From: Rugosibacter sp.
GTDB lineage: Bacteria; Pseudomonadota; Gammaproteobacteria; Burkholderiales; Rhodocyclaceae
Length of the DNA stretch: 32,916 nt
Direction: 5' to 3'
Assembly (NCBI GenBank): GCA_011620215.1
Contig: WOZP01000028.1
Span: 1-32,916, forward strand
A model generated the notes under the pieces. It had not been told where the DNA came from. It saw nothing but the letters and a program-made list of their open reading frames with translations, and made no database searches. Both the position numbers and the translations under genes were made by a program. Positions 8,037 through 15,902 of this stretch are shown piece after piece (position 1 is the first letter of the stretch; each line of letters starts with the position of its first letter).

Positions 8037-9479
8037 TCAGAGAATTTTTCTTAGATTGACGGGCGGGATGTGTAACAATTCTCGATACTTTGCTACGGTG
8101 CGGCGTGCTACGACGATCCCTTGCTCGCCCAGAATATCCGCAATACGCGCATCCGAGAGGGGTTTTTTTCCATCCTCGGAGCTGACCAGTTGCTTGATCA
8201 GTGCACGTATTGCAGTGCTTGACGCCGCACCGCCAGAATCTGTGGCGACATGGCTGCCAAAAAAGTATTTAAGTTCATAAATGCCGCGCGGACTTGCCAG
8301 ATATTTCTGGGTGGTCACGCGGGAAATCGTTGATTCATGCAGATTGACGGCTTCTGCTATTTCGCGCAGGACTAATGGGCGCATGGCAACGGCGCCATGC
8401 TCAAAGAAGGCGCGCTGACGATCAACGATGGCTTGCGATACTCGTAAGATGGTATCAAATCGTTGTTGCACATTTTTAATCAGCCATTTGGCTTCTTGCA
8501 ACTGGGCCGCTAGCCCGGACGAACTGCCGGTCCCTCGCAAAATATCGGCATAAAGTTTGTTGATGCGCAGCCTTGGCATGGCCTCGTTGTTGAGCGTCAC
8601 CACCCATTCTTTCCGCACTTTTTTTACGGTGACATCAGGAATCACGTAGCGTATATCCAGTGCAGAGAATTGCGATCCGGGATGTGGATTGAGCGAGCAA
8701 ATGAGTTCTTGTGCTAGACGTAATTCGTCGTCGGAACAACGCAGAGATTTTTTGATGCGAAGAAAATCATGCGCAGCCAAGTGGTCTAGGTGGTTTGCAA
8801 CAATACTTAGCGCCAGCTGGCCTTCGGGGGATGGCCGCAGGTTGTTTAGTTGCAAGGTGAGGCATTCTTTAGCGCTGCGTGCGCCGACACCGGGCGGGTC
8901 AAAATTTTGCACGTGACACAGCGCGCTGGCCAGTTCTGCGCGCAGTGTTTCGTGATTCGTTTCTTCTTGTGGAAATAGCTCCAGCAAATCATCAAGTGAC
9001 TGCATGAGATAGCCATCATCATTCAGGGATTCAATCAGCAAAGCCGTTAGCACACGTTCGCGATCAGACAGGGGCGACATCATGAGTTGTGTATTAAGGT
9101 GCTCTTGCAGGCTCATGCTGGCAGTTTGAGTTTCACCACTATCGAGGTCATCATCGTTAGGGTCGCGCGGGCCAGTGCTGCTGGAAAACTCAATGCCCCA
9201 GCCTTCTTCGTCACGGCTGCCGAATTCGGTCGGCTCTTCAAAAGACTCACTTGTTCCGGGTGTTTCGGACGCGGTGGACTCGGGCGTGGGGAGATCCAGT
9301 GATGAAGTGTAGGTTTGTTGATCGGATTCAATACGTTCCAGCAAGGGATTTTCTTGCAGGGCTTGGTCAATTTCCGCGTTGAGCTCAAGTGTCGAGAGTT
9401 GCAGTAGACGAATGGCCTGTTGTAACTGAGGCGTCAACGTCAGGTGCTGCGAAACTTTAAGTTGGAGTGATTGTTTCAT
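8037..9479 (-). CDS. rpoN: RNA polymerase sigma-54 factor
   Basis: The 480-residue protein is a full-length RpoN. Region I is the glutamine- and leucine-rich N-terminus (SLQLKVSQHLTLTPQLQQAI). An acidic region II spans about 60 to 120. The core-binding and helix-turn-helix domains follow, and the RpoN box ARRTVAKYRE lies near 458 to 467, where it contacts the -24 promoter element. It directs transcription that needs AAA+ enhancer-binding activators. Its start codon overlaps the lptB stop by one base, the usual lptB-rpoN coupling. Confidence 0.98.
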   Translation of the reverse strand: MKQSLQLKVSQHLTLTPQLQQAIRLLQLSTLELNAEIDQALQENPLLERIESDQQTYTSSLDLPTPESTASETPGTSESFEEPTEFGSRDEEGWGIEFSSSTGPRDPNDDDLDSGETQTASMSLQEHLNTQLMMSPLSDRERVLTALLIESLNDDGYLMQSLDDLLELFPQEETNHETLRAELASALCHVQNFDPPGVGARSAKECLTLQLNNLRPSPEGQLALSIVANHLDHLAAHDFLRIKKSLRCSDDELRLAQELICSLNPHPGSQFSALDIRYVIPDVTVKKVRKEWVVTLNNEAMPRLRINKLYADILRGTGSSSGLAAQLQEAKWLIKNVQQRFDTILRVSQAIVDRQRAFFEHGAVAMRPLVLREIAEAVNLHESTISRVTTQKYLASPRGIYELKYFFGSHVATDSGGAASSTAIRALIKQLVSSEDGKKPLSDARIADILGEQGIVVARRTVAKYRELLHIPPVNLRKIL

Positions 9480-10246
9480 TACATTCTGAAGTGCTCGCCG
9501 AGATAAATGCGGCGCACGTTTTCATTATCAACAATCTCGGCGGGATGTCCAGCAGCTAACACGAGCCCATCGTTAATAATGGTGGCTCGATCACAGATAC
9601 CCAGGGTTTCACGCACATTGTGATCGGTAATCAAAACACCAATACCACGTTCTTTCAGAAAGCGGATAATGGATTGGATATCAACTACCGCGATGGGATC
9701 AACGCCAGCAAAGGGTTCATCTAAAAGGATGAAGCGTGGGCGTGTAGCTAACGCACGCGCTATTTCGACCCGTCGTCGTTCGCCACCCGAAAGAGAAATT
9801 GCCAAGCTTTTACGAATATGAGTAATGTGTAATTCTTCTAGTAAAACTTGTAGTCGGTCATCGATTTCTTCTTTTTCAAGATGTTGCAGCTCAAGCACCG
9901 CACGGATATTTTCATCTACGGTCAGTTTTCTAAAGATCGAATTTTCTTGCGGCAAATAAGAGAGGCCGAGGCGCGCACGTTGATGAATCGGCATATGGGT
10001 TAGCCGGTTATGTTCCACATCTTTTTTGCCTTCACTTTCATTATTATCAATGCGAATTTCGCCCCCATCAGCGGCGACCAAACCCACGACCATGTAAAAA
10101 CAGGTAGTTTTTCCTGCGCCGTTGGGGCCGAGTAGGCCAACAACTTCTCCGGCAGCGACTTCAAACGAAACGTCTGTTACGACGGTGCGTGATTTATATT
10201 TCTTGCGCAGGTTATGCGCTGACAGAGTTGTGGTTCCAGCTGTCAT
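9479..10246 (-). CDS. lptB: Lipopolysaccharide export ABC ATPase
   Basis: LptB powers the LptBFG complex that extracts LPS from the inner membrane and drives it along the Lpt bridge. The 255-residue protein has Walker A GPNGAGKT at 40 to 47, the signature [15 protein letters not shown], Walker [14 protein letters not shown], and the family ending MYLG-like ([10 protein letters not shown]). In most Proteobacteria lptC and lptA lie just upstream. Here the upstream gene is recX, whose stop overlaps the lptB start by 4 bases (ATGA), so lptB is expressed from the recA-recX side and lptA/lptC must be elsewhere. Confidence 0.97.
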   Translation of the reverse strand: MTAGTTTLSAHNLRKKYKSRTVVTDVSFEVAAGEVVGLLGPNGAGKTTCFYMVVGLVAADGGEIRIDNNESEGKKDVEHNRLTHMPIHQRARLGLSYLPQENSIFRKLTVDENIRAVLELQHLEKEEIDDRLQVLLEELHITHIRKSLAISLSGGERRRVEIARALATRPRFILLDEPFAGVDPIAVVDIQSIIRFLKERGIGVLITDHNVRETLGICDRATIINDGLVLAAGHPAEIVDNENVRRIYLGEHFRM

Positions 10247-10731
10247 GCGCCTTCTTCTCCCGAAGAAAATTTCTCTTCCACCACCGGGTCTTCAACTCCA
10301 TCCAAAGGGTCTTTGAGCAAGCGTCGAATGGTATCGCTGGCAAACCCACGGGATTGCAGAAAACGGGCTTGACGTGCCCATTCTTTGGAATTGGCGGGAA
10401 CTGCCCCAAACTTTCTGCTCCAAAGGCTGCGGGCGCGAGCCAGGTCGTCTGGCATATCGGCAGCTACGAGAAGCGATTCGACTAATTCGTGGTCAAGACC
10501 TTTGGTTATCATGTGATGTCGCAAGCGCAAGATACCCAAACGGGGTGCTTGGGAACGCACATAGCTTTCCGCAAAGCGGGCATCCGATTGAAGATGGCAA
10601 GCCTGAAGTTCAGCAATCACGGCGTTAATTTCTTCCTGTGTTCCGTGCGCCGCCAATTTATTGGCGAGTTCAGCACGGGTATGTTCGCGCCGAGCGAGGA
10701 GTCTGATCGCCCGGCTACGTAATGCATTCAA
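10243..10731 (-). CDS. recX: RecA regulatory protein RecX
   Basis: RecX binds the RecA filament and limits its extension and activity. The 162-residue protein has the three-helix repeats of the family: [22 protein letters not shown] at the start, [25 protein letters not shown] in the middle, and [17 protein letters not shown] at the end. The start is a TTG five bases after the recA stop; I see no in-frame ATG nearby. A weak start directly behind recA fits the low RecX to RecA ratio seen in other bacteria. The 3' end is coupled to lptB by an ATGA overlap, which is unusual. Confidence 0.93.
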   Translation of the reverse strand: MNALRSRAIRLLARREHTRAELANKLAAHGTQEEINAVIAELQACHLQSDARFAESYVRSQAPRLGILRLRHHMITKGLDHELVESLLVAADMPDDLARARSLWSRKFGAVPANSKEWARQARFLQSRGFASDTIRRLLKDPLDGVEDPVVEEKFSSGEEGA

Positions 10732-10736
10732 ACGAA

Positions 10737-11765
10737 TTACTCGGCCGCTGGGGTGCTCGGGGAGGTGCTGAGTCCGGCAACACCAACGGCCGCGCGCACT
10801 TTGTTTTCAATCTCAGTGGCAAGCTGGGGACGTTCACGCAGAAAATCGCGTGCGTTGTCTTTGCCTTGACCAATTTTTTCGCCGTTATACGCATACCAGG
10901 CACCGGATTTTTCGACGATCTTGTGCACAACACCCAGTTCGACGATTTCGCCTTCGCGTGAAATGCCTTCCCCGTAGAGAATGTCGAAATGTGCTTCGCG
11001 AAATGGGGGCGCCACCTTGTTCTTGACCACTTTGACGCGGGTTTCGTTACCAATCACCTCGTCACCTTTTTTGATGGCGCCAGTGCGTCGGATATCCATT
11101 CGTACCGAGGCATAAAACTTGAGCGCATTGCCACCAGTGGTTGTTTCGGGGCTGCCAAACATGACGCCGATCTTCATGCGGATCTGGTTGATGAAAATAA
11201 CCAGCGTATTGGTGCGCTTGATGTTCGATGTCAGCTTGCGCAAGGCTTGCGACATCAGCCGTGCTTGCAGGCCCGGTAGTTGGTCACCCATTTCGCCTTC
11301 GATTTCAGCGCGGGGCGTGAGTGCGGCGACCGAATCAATGACCACAAGATCGACGCCACCGGAACGAACCAGCATGTCAGCGATTTCCAGACCCTGTTCG
11401 CCCGTATCGGGTTGCGAGATCAGCATGTCGGGAACATTCACGCCAAGCTTGGCGGCATAGCCGGGGTCGAGTGCATTTTCTGCATCGATATAGGCAGCAA
11501 CCCCACCGGCTTTCTGAATTTCAGCCACTACATGCAAGCATAAGGTGGTTTTGCCGGAAGACTCCGGGCCATAAATTTCAACGACACGACCCCGTGGCAA
11601 ACCGCCGATGCCCAAGGCAATATCCAGTCCCAGAGAGCCTGTCGAGACGGTTTGAATGTCATCGCTGACATTGCCTTCGCCCATTTTCATGATTGAGCCT
11701 TTGCCAAACTGTTTTTCAATCTGGGCTAGTGCGGCTTGAAGTGCTTTGCTTTTATTTTCGTCCAT
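10737..11765 (-). CDS. recA: Recombinase RecA
   Basis: RecA catalyses strand exchange and activates LexA self-cleavage. The 342-residue length is normal. Walker A GPESSGKT is at 66 to 73, and the MAW-like lead MKMGEG, the Walker B-type [11 protein letters not shown], and the L1/L2 loops ([21 protein letters not shown] region and [14 protein letters not shown]) are all present. AGGA eight bases upstream gives a good ribosome binding site. Upstream I see a one-mismatch LexA box and an extended -10 promoter, so SOS control is likely. pncC (the cinA C-terminal domain family) lies upstream, a common pairing. Confidence 0.99.
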   Translation of the reverse strand: MDENKSKALQAALAQIEKQFGKGSIMKMGEGNVSDDIQTVSTGSLGLDIALGIGGLPRGRVVEIYGPESSGKTTLCLHVVAEIQKAGGVAAYIDAENALDPGYAAKLGVNVPDMLISQPDTGEQGLEIADMLVRSGGVDLVVIDSVAALTPRAEIEGEMGDQLPGLQARLMSQALRKLTSNIKRTNTLVIFINQIRMKIGVMFGSPETTTGGNALKFYASVRMDIRRTGAIKKGDEVIGNETRVKVVKNKVAPPFREAHFDILYGEGISREGEIVELGVVHKIVEKSGAWYAYNGEKIGQGKDNARDFLRERPQLATEIENKVRAAVGVAGLSTSPSTPAAE

Positions 11766-11770
11766 GAGTT

Positions 11771-11786
11771 CTGTCCTAGTAGATAG
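11771..11786 (-). promoter_or_regulatory. LexA (SOS) box upstream of recA
   Basis: The minus strand reads CTAT, eight bases, ACAG. This matches the proteobacterial LexA consensus CTGT-N8-ACAG at seven of eight defined positions. It lies 5 bases before the recA ATG, overlaps the predicted transcription start and includes the recA Shine-Dalgarno AGGA. The position fits repression, but binding is an inference. Confidence 0.55.
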
Positions 11787-11791
11787 TTTTG

Positions 11792-11800
11792 ATTATGGCA
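11792..11800 (-). promoter_or_regulatory. Probable extended -10 promoter of recA
   Basis: The minus strand reads TGC-CATAAT, an extended -10 element with one mismatch to TATAAT. The start of transcription would fall about seven bases on, inside the LexA box. I see no good -35, which is common for extended -10 promoters. Confidence 0.4.
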
Positions 11801-11828
11801 TGGATGGCATAGTTTTTGCCGACTTGGC

Positions 11829-12326
11829 TTACTGTGGGCTTTCAACCAGGCGCGCAAGTAATCCGCTAAGCGCATGAATCACCGCCTGACGGCGAATGGC
11901 TTCACGGTCACCTGAAAAACACAGCGTTTCAGCAGAGGGTGGTTGCCCTGCACAACACCAGGCAAAACAGATGGTGCCGATCGGCTTGGCGGCAGACCCG
12001 CCTGCCGGGCCGGCAATGCCGGTAATTGCTAGCGCGTGGGATGCGGAAGAATGCATCAAGGCACCCAGTGCCATTTCTCGCGCTGTGGCTTCACTGACTG
12101 CTCCATGGGTGGCAAGTGTCTGGTCTTGTACGCCTAGCATGTCACTTTTGGCGGCGTTGGAATAAGTGACAAACCCGCGGTCGAACCATGCAGAACTGCC
12201 TGCGGTATGCGTAATGACTTGCGCTGCCCAGCCGCCGGTACAGGATTCTGCCGTGGTAATGGTAGCAATGCGGGTCATGGCGGCTTGACCGATCGCCAGG
12301 GACAAGGTGGCAAGCTCCGCATCCAT
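11829..12326 (-). CDS. pncC: Nicotinamide-nucleotide amidase (CinA C-terminal family)
   Basis: The 165-residue protein is the stand-alone CinA C-terminal domain, which deamidates nicotinamide mononucleotide to nicotinate mononucleotide in NAD recycling. The catalytic motif TAESCTGG is at 25 to 32, with the later GFVTYSNAAK and ALAITGIAGPAGGS motifs. No N-terminal MoCF-like CinA domain is present, as is usual in Proteobacteria. It lies 2 bases after pgpA and upstream of recA, the widespread pgpA-pncC-recA order. Confidence 0.95.
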   Translation of the reverse strand: MDAELATLSLAIGQAAMTRIATITTAESCTGGWAAQVITHTAGSSAWFDRGFVTYSNAAKSDMLGVQDQTLATHGAVSEATAREMALGALMHSSASHALAITGIAGPAGGSAAKPIGTICFAWCCAGQPPSAETLCFSGDREAIRRQAVIHALSGLLARLVESPQ

Positions 12327-12328
12327 GG

Positions 12329-12832
12329 CTAATACCCCACGGAGGTCAGCAGAGTCTTGGCTACAGCCAAGGTGAGTATGGTGTAGCTCGCTGCAATGGC
12401 ATCGTCCATCATCACTCCGAAGCCATTTTTAACTTGGGTATCGAAATAGCGTGCAGGCTGGGGTTTGACAACATCAAAAAAACGGAAGCCCAGAAAGGCC
12501 GCTAATTGCCACCAAAAACTGGTAGGTGTGAATAACAGCACGGCCCAGAATGGCACGATTTCATCCCACACGATGGCTCCATGATCAACTACACCGAGAT
12601 TGCGTCCTGTAATTTGGCAGGCAGAAATACCGATTCCGAAGGCGAGCACAAGAAACAGCACGAATACCAGATCACTGGGCATTTGTCCGCGCAACATGCC
12701 ATAGGTGACCCAGGCAAAAGCGGTTCCAGCCGTGCCGGGGGCAAACCCGGAAAGCCCGCTGCCGAAACCACAGGCGAGGAGATGCGCCGGGTGCTGAAAA
12801 AGAAATTTAAACGGTGGGGCAGGCAGGAACAT
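12329..12832 (-). CDS. pgpA: Phosphatidylglycerophosphatase A
   Basis: PgpA removes the phosphate from phosphatidylglycerophosphate to give phosphatidylglycerol. The 167-residue membrane protein has the family motif GFGSGLSGFAPGTAGTA near 22 to 38 and the acidic motif VDHGAIVWDEIVPFW near 81 to 95, plus DDAIAASYT near the end. About four membrane segments are visible. It starts 14 bases after thiL and is followed by pncC, in the usual thiL-pgpA order. The ribosome binding site is weak, so coupling to thiL is likely. Confidence 0.95.
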   Translation of the reverse strand: MFLPAPPFKFLFQHPAHLLACGFGSGLSGFAPGTAGTAFAWVTYGMLRGQMPSDLVFVLFLVLAFGIGISACQITGRNLGVVDHGAIVWDEIVPFWAVLLFTPTSFWWQLAAFLGFRFFDVVKPQPARYFDTQVKNGFGVMMDDAIAASYTILTLAVAKTLLTSVGY

Positions 12833-12846
12833 AGGTGTTAGAAAAA

Positions 12847-13791
12847 TTAAAGGAAATGGTCAAAACCGTGGCGCGTTGGGGTAATGGGTAATCCCTGGTC
12901 ATCGTGAATAACAAGCCTGTCTGATGTGTTTGGCACAGAGGAGGTAATAGTGCCAATGCAGGTGAGCGGTAAATCGATTTCAACCGCCAAGGGGGTCATA
13001 AAGCGGCGATGCGCTGCGGGAAGCGTGAAAATCAGTTCGTAGTCATCGCCTCCCGAAAGATAACAATCGCGCGCTAATCCGGCGGGCGGCAGATGCGGTA
13101 TATGGAGCTTTGCTGCGCAGTGCGAGGCTGTCAGGATGTGCCCGAGATCAGCGAGTAAACCATCGGAAACATCAATCGCTGCAGTGGCTAAGCCACGCAA
13201 TGCCAAGCCGAGCACCACCCGTGGTTGCGGGCGATGCAGGGCTGCCAGGCATTGATCCAGCTGCGGTTCGGCAAGCGTTATGCGGCCTTGTAAATGGGCT
13301 AATCCGAGGGCTGCGCGTCCAGGGGTGCCAGAGACCCAGATCGAGTCGCCCACTTGCGCACCACTGCGCAACAGTGCGGCTCCCGCAGGGACCTCACCCA
13401 TGATCGTGACACAAAAGGCCCGTGGTCCACGGGTGGTGTCGCCACCGATGAGGTCGATTTTGAATGCCTCGGCGCAGGCAAAAAAGCCACGTGAAAAAGC
13501 ATCGAGCCAATCAAGAGTCGGCGCTGGCAATGCGGCGGCCAGTGTTGCCCAGCGAGGTGTGGCACCCATGGCAGCCATGTCGGAGACATTGACGGCCAGG
13601 GTTTTCCAGCCGAGGTCGAAGGGCTCGGTGTTGGCGAGAAAATGCGTGCCTTCTACGAGCAGGTCGGTTGAGATGACGAGCTCACAGCCAGGTGTCGGGG
13701 CAATCAACGCCGCATCATCACCCACACCCAGCAGCGTATGGGACGTTGGACGAACAAAAAACTGGCGGATCAGCTCGAACTCAGACGGCAT
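12847..13791 (-). CDS. thiL: Thiamine-monophosphate kinase
   Basis: ThiL phosphorylates thiamine monophosphate to the active cofactor thiamine diphosphate. From the ATG at 13791 the protein is 314 residues and begins MPSEFELIRQFF, like other ThiL proteins. GVGDDAALI near 25 and DLIGGDTTRGP mark the nucleotide and magnesium sites. The track's longer start at 13845 would run into nusB and adds a non-conserved leader. The start region holds a 13-bp tandem duplication that moves the AGAGGA ribosome binding site to 20 bases from this ATG. A dispersed-repeat copy lies inside the gene at 13513, encoding LPAPTLD, with no change in protein length relative to E. coli ThiL as I remember it. Confidence 0.95.
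   Translation of the reverse strand: MPSEFELIRQFFVRPTSHTLLGVGDDAALIAPTPGCELVISTDLLVEGTHFLANTEPFDLGWKTLAVNVSDMAAMGATPRWATLAAALPAPTLDWLDAFSRGFFACAEAFKIDLIGGDTTRGPRAFCVTIMGEVPAGAALLRSGAQVGDSIWVSGTPGRAALGLAHLQGRITLAEPQLDQCLAALHRPQPRVVLGLALRGLATAAIDVSDGLLADLGHILTASHCAAKLHIPHLPPAGLARDCYLSGGDDYELIFTLPAAHRRFMTPLAVEIDLPLTCIGTITSSVPNTSDRLVIHDDQGLPITPTRHGFDHFL
13513..13537 (+). repeat. Dispersed 25-bp repeat, copy 2 (in thiL)
   Basis: The plus strand reads AAGAGTCGGCGCTGG then CAATGCGGCG. The gene is on the minus strand and translates the complement as part of LPAPTLD. It has about two mismatches to the consensus. Confidence 0.75.
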
Positions 13792-13813
13792 GAGAAATTC
13801 GCATGAGAAATTC
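13788..13813. repeat. 13-bp tandem duplication at the thiL start
   Basis: GCATGAGAAATTC occurs twice head to tail. Each unit contains the complement of an ATG. On the minus strand the upstream ATG, at 13804, has AGAGGA seven bases before it and opens a seven-codon ORF (MRISHAV, stop at 13781) that overlaps the thiL start. The downstream ATG is the thiL start. Removing one unit would give a perfectly spaced ribosome binding site for thiL. Confidence 0.95.
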
Positions 13814-13825
13814 CTCTGCGGCAGG

Positions 13826-14260
13826 TTAGCGCTGTTGAACCTCAACCGTGCGCAACACCGCAGCCATTTTGTCCAGTACGCCGTTCACAAACTTGTGCCC
13901 ATCGGTGCCGCCAAAGGTTTTGGTGAGCTCAACACACTCATTGATGATGACGCGATAAGGGGTTTCCAAATGAAAGCGAAACTCGCAGGCACCCAGGAGC
14001 AACACGCTGCGCTCAATGGGCGAGATTTCATTCCACGGACGGGCAATATGTGGCGTGATATCGGCTTGCAATATTTCTGCTTGAGCCAGTGTTTCATGCA
14101 ACAGCTGAAGGTAGAGCGCGTTATCCGCTTTGTGAAAGCCGGTCACGCTTTCGGCTTGTACTTGAATGGCGGCTTCATCCTGGCCGCCCACCTGTCTTTG
14201 GTATAAACCTTGGACTACAAATTCGCGTGCCCGATGACGTGCTGAATTGCTGCTACTCAT
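13826..14260 (-). CDS. nusB: Transcription antitermination factor NusB
   Basis: NusB binds boxA RNA with NusE and supports antitermination of rRNA operons. The 144-residue helical protein has the family features RHRAREFVVQGLYQ near 9 to 22, NEISPIERSVLLLGACEF near 76 to 93, and VIINECVELTKTFGGTDGHKFVNGVLDKM near 104 to 132. It overlaps the ribH stop by one base and precedes thiL, the conserved ribH-nusB-thiL arrangement. Confidence 0.97.
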   Translation of the reverse strand: MSSSNSARHRAREFVVQGLYQRQVGGQDEAAIQVQAESVTGFHKADNALYLQLLHETLAQAEILQADITPHIARPWNEISPIERSVLLLGACEFRFHLETPYRVIINECVELTKTFGGTDGHKFVNGVLDKMAAVLRTVEVQQR

Positions 14261-14721
14261 TATTTTTTTATCCTGCGTAACAGTTGCGCCATTTCAATAG
14301 CTGCCGCCGCTGCTTCTGTCCCTTTTGGGACCATGCGTGCCAGTGCTTGATCATCGTTTTCTGTGGTCAGCACGGCATTGGCAATTGGCACGCCGGTGTT
14401 TAGCTGCACATCGGTAATGCCCCGGGCGGATTCGTTGGAAACAATTTCAAAATGATAAGTTTCCCCGCGAATCACGGCGCCGAGCGCAACGAGTGCATCG
14501 AAGTTGCCGCTTTGCGCAAGTGCCTGCAGCGCCAAGGGAATCTCCAGCGCACCGGGGACGGTGACATAGGTGATATCTGAGGCTGCTACCTGCATGTGTG
14601 CCAAGCCAGCCAGGCACCCGGAGCGCAAGCCCTCGCCGATGGGTTCATTGAAGCGGCTTTGCACGATGCCGATGCGCAAGCCGTGACCGTTGAGATGGGG
14701 TTCTATTTCGTGAATACTCAT
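14260..14721 (-). CDS. ribH: 6,7-dimethyl-8-ribityllumazine synthase
   Basis: RibH condenses the pyrimidine intermediate with dihydroxybutanone phosphate to give lumazine, the penultimate step to riboflavin. From the ATG at 14721 it is 153 residues, with [10 protein letters not shown] near the start, [30 protein letters not shown] with the catalytic histidine, and [18 protein letters not shown]. The track starts earlier at a TTG inside the ribBA stop; that adds 14 residues not typical of the family, so I prefer the ATG, although its ribosome binding site is weak. It lies between ribBA and nusB. Confidence 0.95.
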   Translation of the reverse strand: MSIHEIEPHLNGHGLRIGIVQSRFNEPIGEGLRSGCLAGLAHMQVAASDITYVTVPGALEIPLALQALAQSGNFDALVALGAVIRGETYHFEIVSNESARGITDVQLNTGVPIANAVLTTENDDQALARMVPKGTEAAAAAIEMAQLLRRIKK

Positions 14722-14759
14722 CGTGGGTGTCTCGCTTGATTCTTGCAAGTTTGTTTTTA

Positions 14760-15851
14760 TCAAGGAGCAAAATGCCCGCAGATTTCCAGGCCAAAGCCTG
14801 CCATGCTGGGCATTTTGCGTGGGTTAGACATCAGGCGCATTTTGCCCACGCCTAATTCGCGCAGAATTTGCGCGCCGATGCCATATAAACGTGGATCCCA
14901 TTTGCCACCTGTCCCGTGTGAGGTCGAATCAACCTGCAGTGCCATGAGCATGTCCTGGGTAGACGCCGCATGATGCAGCATGACGACAACGCCGTGGTCT
15001 GAGGCGGCAATCTGGCGCAAGGCAAAATCAATGCTGAAGCTGTGTCGTGCATTTTGTACCCCAAGAAAATCCAGCACAGACACGGCTTCATGCACCCGCA
15101 CAAGGGTTTCTTGATCGGCAGTAATTTCGCCATGAGAGAGCGCCAGATGGCTGTCGCCACTGGTTGTGTCGATAAAAGCACGCAGCCTGAATGTGCCCTG
15201 AGCGCAGGTGATTTCTCTGTCAGCTACGCATTCGACTAGTGTTTCAGTTTCTGAGCGGTAATGAATCAAATCGCGGATGGTGCCAATTTTTAGTTGATGC
15301 TGGGCGGCGAATTCAAGGAGATCAGGCAACCGTGCCATGCTGCCATCATCCTTGAGAATTTCGCAGATAACGGCTGCGGGCTCACAACCCGCCATGTGTG
15401 CCAGATCGCAACCCGCTTCGGTGTGGCCGGCACGAACCAGTACGCCGCCAGGCTGGGCGGCGATCGGGAAAATATGGCCCGGTTGAACAATATCTTCAGT
15501 GCGGGCGTTTTTGGCGACAGCCACTTGTACTGTGCGGGCGCGGTCGTGGGCTGATATGCCGGTGGTGACACCTGTTGCCGCTTCGATCGAGGTGGTAAAA
15601 GCCGTGCTGAACATGCTTTTATTGTGGCGCGTCATGGGCGACAGGCCCAGTTGCTGGCAGCGCGCTTCGGTGAGTGTCAAGCAGACCAAGCCGCGGGCAT
15701 GCTTGACCATGAAGTTGATCATTTCAGGCGTGATGTGTTGCGCCGCGCACACGAGATCACCTTCGTTTTCACGGTCTTCTTCGTCGACAAGAATCACCAT
15801 GCGACCAGCGCGAATCTCGGCAATGATGTCCTGGGTGGGGCTAATGTTCAT
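14760..15851 (-). CDS. ribBA: 3,4-dihydroxy-2-butanone-4-phosphate synthase with inactive GTP cyclohydrolase II-like half
   Basis: The N-terminal half (about 1 to 200) makes dihydroxybutanone phosphate from ribulose 5-phosphate. It has the acidic loop [11 protein letters not shown] near 24 to 34, [10 protein letters not shown], and [10 protein letters not shown]. The C-terminal half resembles GTP cyclohydrolase II, but the zinc cysteines of the usual CLTGD...RCDC segment are absent: the region after LVRVHE reads [17 protein letters not shown]. It should therefore have no cyclohydrolase activity, as known for many betaproteobacterial RibBA-like proteins, and a separate ribA is expected elsewhere. 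The start is the ATG at 15851; the track's start is a TTG. The gap to ribE is 51 bases and I see no FMN riboswitch. Confidence 0.93.
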   Translation of the reverse strand: MNISPTQDIIAEIRAGRMVILVDEEDRENEGDLVCAAQHITPEMINFMVKHARGLVCLTLTEARCQQLGLSPMTRHNKSMFSTAFTTSIEAATGVTTGISAHDRARTVQVAVAKNARTEDIVQPGHIFPIAAQPGGVLVRAGHTEAGCDLAHMAGCEPAAVICEILKDDGSMARLPDLLEFAAQHQLKIGTIRDLIHYRSETETLVECVADREITCAQGTFRLRAFIDTTSGDSHLALSHGEITADQETLVRVHEAVSVLDFLGVQNARHSFSIDFALRQIAASDHGVVVMLHHAASTQDMLMALQVDSTSHGTGGKWDPRLYGIGAQILRELGVGKMRLMSNPRKMPSMAGFGLEICGHFAP

Positions 15852-15902
15852 GGCGAAAGTCAAAAAATGTAACAGGAAAGATGCGTATTCTACGCCCCCC
15901 AG

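Noticed and set aside
13780-13791. ATGCCGTCTGAG at the thiL start resembles the Neisseria DNA uptake sequence (11 of 12 bases).
   Set aside because: It is a single hit, it is explained by the start codons of thiL (MPSE), and GCCGTCTGAA does not recur in the window.
13280-14206. Long plus-strand ORF of 308 codons.
   Set aside because: It is antisense to thiL and nusB, which have clear family matches, and has no recognisable product.
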